Positions 5,349-9,076 of a stretch of 9,076 bases of DNA are shown piece by piece (the first letter of the stretch is position 1; every line of letters starts with the position of its first letter). The stretch lies in NCBI GenBank assembly GCA_045604405.1, contig JAZUNZ010000020.1:1-9076 (forward strand). The letters run 5' to 3'. Under the pieces are notes generated by a model, which was given only the letters and a program-made list of their open reading frames with translations, had not been told where the DNA came from and did no database searches. The DNA comes from UMGS1649 sp045604405 (lineage in GTDB: Bacteria > Bacillota > Clostridia > TANB77 > CAG-465). Made by a program: the position numbers and the translations under genes.

Positions 5349-5606
5349 CTAGTTTTCTTCATATACACTTGCTTTAGTTTTTTCTCTACCTAATCTTTCA
5401 AATTTAAGTATTCCACTTACTTTAGCAAATAATGTGTCATCTTTACCGATTCCAACATTTGTTCCTGGATGTATTTTTGTTCCTCTTTGTCTTACTAAAA
5501 TATTTCCAGCAGAAACAAATTGTCCGTCTGCTCTTTTAGCACCAAGTCTTTTACCTATACTGTCTCTACCATTCTTAGTAGATCCACCACCTTTTTTATG
5601 TGCCAT
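5349..5606 (-). CDS. rpmA: 50S ribosomal protein L27 (bL27), without the Firmicute N-terminal extension
   Basis: An 85-residue L27. It starts MAHKKGGGSTKNGRDS and contains the conserved GAKR and RQRGTKIHPG segments. L27's N-terminal arm reaches the peptidyl-transferase centre of the 50S subunit. In most Firmicutes L27 is made with about nine extra residues (ending in a QFFA-type site) that the protease Prp removes. Here the reading frame begins at the mature end, as in E. coli, and no in-frame ATG with the extension is encoded upstream. The start has AAAGGAG (5622-5616) with a 9-nt spacer. It lies 34 nt after rplU, and a terminator follows immediately. Confidence 0.97.
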   Translation of the reverse strand: MAHKKGGGSTKNGRDSIGKRLGAKRADGQFVSAGNILVRQRGTKIHPGTNVGIGKDDTLFAKVSGILKFERLGREKTKASVYEEN

Positions 5607-5640
5607 TTATCTCAACTCCTTTTCAATTTTACAATTTAAA

Positions 5641-5997
5641 TTAAGCTTCAGCTGTTTCTGTAGTTTCAGCTTTTTTAGCAGGTGCTTTAGTAGAAATTTT
5701 TTCAATTTGAACTTTAGTATAGCACCATCTGTGTCCAATAGTTTTTCTTTCATTCTTTTTAGCTTTGTACTTGAACACTCTTACTTTTTTACCTTTTCCA
5801 TGACCAACAACAGTTGCTGTTACCTTAGCATTTTTTACTGTAGGTGCTCCAACCTCTGTTTTCTTGTCATCAGATACTAGTAATACTTGATCGAAAGTAA
5901 CTGTTGTTCCTTCTTCGTTATCAAGTCTTTCCATGAAAACAATATCTCCTTCAGATACTTTGTATTGTTTTCCACATGCTTCAATTATAGCGTACAT
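5641..5997 (-). CDS. rplU: 50S ribosomal protein L21 (bL21)
   Basis: A 118-residue L21, which binds 23S rRNA in the large subunit. It has the typical start MYAIIEACGKQYKVSEGD and the conserved region around 83-100 (KKNERKTIGHRW, then YTKVQIEKI). The family core is about 102 residues; the extra C-terminal tail of about 15 residues is rich in Ala, Lys, Thr and Glu and is probably flexible. GGAGG (6009-6005) stands 7 nt before the ATG. It is first in the two-gene rplU-rpmA operon, with its own sigma-A promoter and a leader of about 80 nt. Confidence 0.97.
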   Translation of the reverse strand: MYAIIEACGKQYKVSEGDIVFMERLDNEEGTTVTFDQVLLVSDDKKTEVGAPTVKNAKVTATVVGHGKGKKVRVFKYKAKKNERKTIGHRWCYTKVQIEKISTKAPAKKAETTETAEA

Positions 5998-6077
5998 ATT
6001 CTATCCTCCAATTCTTGCTTGCTCTCGCTGAATGTAGGTGGCTTATCGCACTTTTATACCCAAATCATACGGAATAC
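5998..6077 (-). promoter_or_regulatory. rplU 5' leader, possible L21 autoregulatory leader
   Basis: From the predicted start near 6077 to the rplU ATG is about 80 nt. It contains GGGTATAAAAGTGCGATAAG, then GCCACC, a short GC-GAGA-GC hairpin and the GGAGG. Firmicute rplU operons often carry a structured L21 leader to which the protein is thought to bind. Position and length fit, but I could not confirm the fold by eye. Confidence 0.4.
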
Positions 6078-6083
6078 TAATAT

Positions 6084-6112
6084 ATTTTAACATCTTGATA
6101 TTATTTTGTCAA
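6084..6112 (-). promoter_or_regulatory. Sigma-A promoter of rplU-rpmA, with -35 inside pth
   Basis: On the minus strand TTGACA (6112-6107) and TAAAAT (6089-6084) are separated by 17 bp. The -35 falls in the last codons of pth, whose stop is at 6103-6101. A dyad, TCTTGA (6093-6098) and TCAAGA (6109-6114), overlaps the -35 and spacer and could be an operator or chance. Confidence 0.8.
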
Positions 6113-6634
6113 GAATTTTAATAGATTTTCTTGTACTTGTGGTAGTATTTCTTTATTTATGGTTTGTATTTCATCTTTATTAAATTTTTGAAGTACATAA
6201 TCTACTAGAGGTATTGGTAGTTCCCCTCTATTTTCTATACCTATTCTTATTCTTGCAAAATTCTCTGTTTTAAGGTTTGCTATTATATTTCTCATTCCAT
6301 TATGAGTTCCGCTACTTCCCTTTTCCCTATAACGCACCTGACCTAATTTTAGATCCACATCATCATATACAACTAGTACGTCTTTAGTTTCAATTTTATA
6401 CCAATTCATTATTTCAATAATAGCTTCACCACTCAAATTCATAAATGTAGTTGGTTTTATAATCGATACTTTTTCTCCATTTATAATCCCCTCGCCATAT
6501 ATGCTTTTTTTCTTCTTTTTGTCTAAAGTAATATTGTATCTTTCTGCTATATTATCTACTGCTATAAACCCACAGTTGTGTCTCGTGTTTTCATATTCTT
6601 TACCAATATTACCTAATCCTATTATACATTTCAT
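6101..6634 (-). CDS. pth: Peptidyl-tRNA hydrolase
   Basis: A 177-residue protein, slightly short of the roughly 185-195 residues usual for bacterial Pth. It cleaves the ester bond of peptidyl-tRNAs released early from ribosomes so that the tRNA can be reused. The family's active-site set is present: N9 in IGLGNIG, catalytic H19 in NTRHNCGF, N66 in KPTTFMNLSG, D92 in VVYDDVDL, and N112 in GSSGTHNG. The ATG at 6634-6632 lacks a strong purine-rich site; the best candidate is GGGG about 8 nt upstream, so translation initiation may be modest. There is no terminator between pth and rplU, so some pth transcripts may run into the ribosomal protein operon. It is divergent from the coupling ATPase gene. 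Confidence 0.97.
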   Translation of the reverse strand: MKCIIGLGNIGKEYENTRHNCGFIAVDNIAERYNITLDKKKKKSIYGEGIINGEKVSIIKPTTFMNLSGEAIIEIMNWYKIETKDVLVVYDDVDLKLGQVRYREKGSSGTHNGMRNIIANLKTENFARIRIGIENRGELPIPLVDYVLQKFNKDEIQTINKEILPQVQENLLKFLTK

Positions 6635-6673
6635 AAAATTACCCCAACTTTAGCTTAAGTTTACAAGTTTTAC

Positions 6674-6702
6674 TTGAAGTTTTACCTAATCTGTAGTATA
6701 TT
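6674..6702 (+). promoter_or_regulatory. Probable promoter of the type IV coupling ATPase gene
   Basis: TTGAAG (6674-6679) and TATATT (6697-6702) are separated by 17 bp, giving a predicted start near 6709. The -10 box overlaps the -10 of the opposite-facing pth promoter (6705-6700). Confidence 0.5.
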
Positions 6703-6728
6703 ATATATTAGATTTAGTTCAATTACAA
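6700..6728 (-). promoter_or_regulatory. Probable sigma-A promoter of pth
   Basis: On the minus strand TTGTAA (6728-6723) and TATAAT (6705-6700) are separated by 17 bp. The predicted start near 6693 gives a leader of about 60 nt before the pth ATG. Confidence 0.6.
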
Positions 6729-6736
6729 TAATATAA

Positions 6737-9046
6737 ATGAAAGTGGTGATGTTTTTGTTATACAACATACTTAACAAACTCGGAATAAAGGATCATAATA
6801 AATTTTTAGCCGTTCTATTCGGAGTATTTACTTTAATTATAGTGGGATTTGTATTAACACAATTTGTAACTCTAGCATTAGGAGACGGAAGGCTTGGTCA
6901 CTTGCCTAATCCTGTTGCTTATTCCTTAGCTTTAATTTGCCCTATAATTTGTTACTCATATGCAGTAAACACTAAGCTTATAGTGGGCAAAGAAGCACGT
7001 ATAAAATGGTTCATGATTACGGTTGGAATATTTGGCAGTATTATTGCCTCATTATTAATAACTAGTATAAATAAGTGGCTTTGGTTCCTTCTTGAACTTG
7101 TGCCAAACTATGAATTAATAAAGACAGAATATCCTGAGCTATTTGCTCCAGCAATTAAAACAATATCTTTTGTTATTCCTTTTATTGGAATATTTAATCT
7201 TGTAGATTACTTTTTGCTAATACTTAGAGACGAAGATATAAACAAAGGAATTGGTGGTTTTTGTGGTTTGTCTGTGGCAAAGCCTAAAACAGATAAGGGA
7301 ATATTTACTTGTGAGAATATAATTTGTAAAGATGTAGATTCATTACAACCAGTAGTTGTTTCTGAAAAGAAAAGAATGGAATCTACTCTTGTGCAAGGTG
7401 CTACTGGTACTGGTAAAACCGCAATGGTATTGCTTCCTATGAGTTCAAGAGACCTTGAGAAAAAATATTTCTTACGTGAATATTCTAAGAAATTAGGATT
7501 TAACTTGCTTAAAAGAGGACTTGCATATATTGAAGGACCTTTCTCTAACGAATATATAAACTTAAATTTCAGTTTAAACTACATACTTCCTAAGAAAGGT
7601 AAAGAAAAAGAATTTTACAAAGAGCTAGAAGATTTAATATTATATAAAAACGAATCAACTGACGAAGTTGTATACAGAAGCGTTGGTGTAACTGTTGTTG
7701 AAAATGACGGAAAATATGTTTCAGACTTTACAAATGTTGCTAAAAACTTTGACATAGATGTATTAACAATCGACCCTGCTGACCCAGAGCATACTCTAAG
7801 CATGAACCCATTTGCAATAAATGATCCTGCTAAAGTTGCTTCAATAATAGCTGACGTTTTAAAATCTATGCAACAAAGCGAAGGCGCAAAAGAAGAAGCT
7901 TTCTTTGCCAACTTAACTTCTGACGCATTCCAAAACCTATCTATATTACTTAAAGAAATGTATCCTAGACTTCATGATGGAGCACTTCCATCTCTAGAAG
8001 ATGTTCTAGACATGTTATACAACTTTGATAAAGTTGAAGAAATGACAGAAGATATGAAGAAAATTCCTGAACTTGCAGAGAAGTATAAACTTCTTATTGC
8101 ATACTTTGAGAAAAACTTCTATAAACCAAGTCTAAATATAAATGGATTTGAGATACCTGGTACTCGTGGTAGTGGTAGAAAGGATACCGAAAGATACCTA
8201 TATGGCGCTATTACACAACTTAACAACTTGTTAAGACATCCTGGTATTAAGAAGGCTCTATGTGGTAGAACTAATGTTATAGATTTTGACAAGGCTCTAC
8301 GTGAAGGACAAGTCATTACAGCATGTTCAAGAAAAGGAGAACTTGGTATTATTGCTTCTAAAGCATTTGGTATGTTCTTTATACTGCAATTCCAAGACGC
8401 AGTATTAAGAAGACCTGGTTCAGAAGACTCTCGTATACCTCACTTCCTATTTATTGATGAGTTCCCTGAATACATCAATAAAGATACAGAAGTAATGTTC
8501 ACACTGTTTAGAAAATATAGATGTGGTGCAACAATTGCTATACAAAACTTATCACAACTTGAAAAATATAAAGGATTAGAATATTATAGACAAGTAGTTT
8601 TAGCCAATACTAAGACACAAATTATATTTGGTGATACTACTCCAGAAGATAGTGAATATTGGAATAAAGCTTTTGGTATGACTAAGAAGGTAGACGTATC
8701 TTCAAGCTACGATCCAACAGGCGGAGACTTTAAAACTAAGAAATCTTTACAATATAAAGATAAAGAAAGATTTAAAGTACATAAAATTTCAGAACACAAA
8801 TTTGGTTCTATATTCTATAAAACAAAAGCACCTAATGGCAACTCAATATTTGGTGAAGGTAAAGTTAACTTCCTAGATGCTAAATATAAAGAAAAACATC
8901 CAGCATACATGTTTAACTTTGAAAAATTTATGATTAACAAGCCTTTAAAAGATGATGATGTAAAAGTAGACGGACCTATAGACTATAATTTTGACGATGA
9001 TTTTGATATTGTAATAGATACTGGTAATTCAGATAAAAAGGATTAA
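6737..9046 (+). CDS. VirD4/TraG-like type IV coupling ATPase (TraM-recognition / TraG-D domain)
   Basis: A 769-residue membrane-anchored ATPase. Four hydrophobic segments lie at about 22-48, 60-78, 90-110 and 139-165. Then comes a soluble P-loop domain with Walker A GATGTGKT (221-228) and Walker B FLFIDE (570-575). The T4CP-type N-P-F-A...A-x-I-I-A-D-V-L stretch is at 357-375, the downstream I-A-I-Q-N-L-S-Q-L (600-608) is the family's glutamine motif, and N-T-K-T-Q-I-I-F-G-D is at 624-633. The tail from 739 is strongly acidic (DDD, DDDFD). Such proteins feed DNA or proteins into type IV secretion channels at the inner membrane. No relaxase, VirB4 or pilus gene is visible, although the window ends 30 bp after the stop. 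ATG 6737 has no upstream ribosome binding site. GTGGTGA at 6743-6749 could instead serve an in-frame TTG at 6755 (763 residues), so the start is uncertain. Confidence 0.9.
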   Translation: MKVVMFLLYNILNKLGIKDHNKFLAVLFGVFTLIIVGFVLTQFVTLALGDGRLGHLPNPVAYSLALICPIICYSYAVNTKLIVGKEARIKWFMITVGIFGSIIASLLITSINKWLWFLLELVPNYELIKTEYPELFAPAIKTISFVIPFIGIFNLVDYFLLILRDEDINKGIGGFCGLSVAKPKTDKGIFTCENIICKDVDSLQPVVVSEKKRMESTLVQGATGTGKTAMVLLPMSSRDLEKKYFLREYSKKLGFNLLKRGLAYIEGPFSNEYINLNFSLNYILPKKGKEKEFYKELEDLILYKNESTDEVVYRSVGVTVVENDGKYVSDFTNVAKNFDIDVLTIDPADPEHTLSMNPFAINDPAKVASIIADVLKSMQQSEGAKEEAFFANLTSDAFQNLSILLKEMYPRLHDGALPSLEDVLDMLYNFDKVEEMTEDMKKIPELAEKYKLLIAYFEKNFYKPSLNINGFEIPGTRGSGRKDTERYLYGAITQLNNLLRHPGIKKALCGRTNVIDFDKALREGQVITACSRKGELGIIASKAFGMFFILQFQDAVLRRPGSEDSRIPHFLFIDEFPEYINKDTEVMFTLFRKYRCGATIAIQNLSQLEKYKGLEYYRQVVLANTKTQIIFGDTTPEDSEYWNKAFGMTKKVDVSSSYDPTGGDFKTKKSLQYKDKERFKVHKISEHKFGSIFYKTKAPNGNSIFGEGKVNFLDAKYKEKHPAYMFNFEKFMINKPLKDDDVKVDGPIDYNFDDDFDIVIDTGNSDKKD

Positions 9047-9076
9047 TAAAAATTAAAGACGAAGAAAATATATTCT

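Noticed and set aside
5434..6090. Plus-strand open frames opposite rpmA and rplU
   Set aside because: Antisense shadows of two certain ribosomal protein genes.
7615..8316. Minus-strand open frames inside the coupling ATPase gene
   Set aside because: The sense strand encodes a continuous recognisable ATPase; the antisense frames have no initiation signals.

Overview
This is an AT-rich chromosomal window that looks like a Clostridia-type Firmicute. The evidence is a BofA-family sporulation membrane protein, strong AGGAGG-type ribosome binding sites, sigma-A-like promoters, intrinsic terminators with long U tracts, and a tRNA-Gly with an encoded CCA end. One trait is atypical for Firmicutes. 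Ribosomal protein L27 starts directly at its mature MAHKKGGGST end, and there is no room for the usual Prp protease gene between rplU and rpmA. I cannot name a genus; an uncultured, low-GC Clostridia lineage would fit.

Layout, left to right. Positions 1-12 hold the first codons of a minus-strand gene that leaves the window. Its Shine-Dalgarno (SD) sequence lies in one arm of a 15-bp perfect inverted repeat (16-30 / 68-82) with an extended -10 element in the loop. A strong terminator (141-176) separates it from a minus-strand tRNA-Gly(UCC) (238-311), which has its own promoter. Then come, all on the minus strand and read right to left, trpS (3364-4389), an uncharacterised 469-aa protein with a possible ADP-ribosyltransferase-like N-terminus (1931-3340), obgE (650-1930) and bofA (351-605). 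Gaps of 0-44 nt make this a likely operon.

Positions 4475-5258 hold a single plus-strand gene for an unrecognised 220-aa protein with a cysteine cluster, driven by a consensus promoter. It faces the rplU-rpmA operon (minus, 5349-5997), and each side has its own terminator (5266-5296 and 5311-5340). The rplU promoter has its -35 inside the end of pth (6101-6634, minus). A divergent gene, apparently from promoters with overlapping -10 boxes, encodes a VirD4/TraG-like type IV coupling ATPase (6737-9046, plus).

Most of the content is translation and ribosome housekeeping: TrpRS, Pth, L21, L27, the ribosome-assembly GTPase Obg and tRNA-Gly. The accessory or unknown elements are the 469-aa protein, the Cys-rich protein and the coupling ATPase. 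No CRISPR array, insertion sequence, rRNA or complete mobile element is visible. The best candidates for something undescribed are the 469-aa protein inside the trpS-obgE operon, the strongly expressed Cys-cluster protein, and the two places where a promoter sits in the loop of an inverted repeat.
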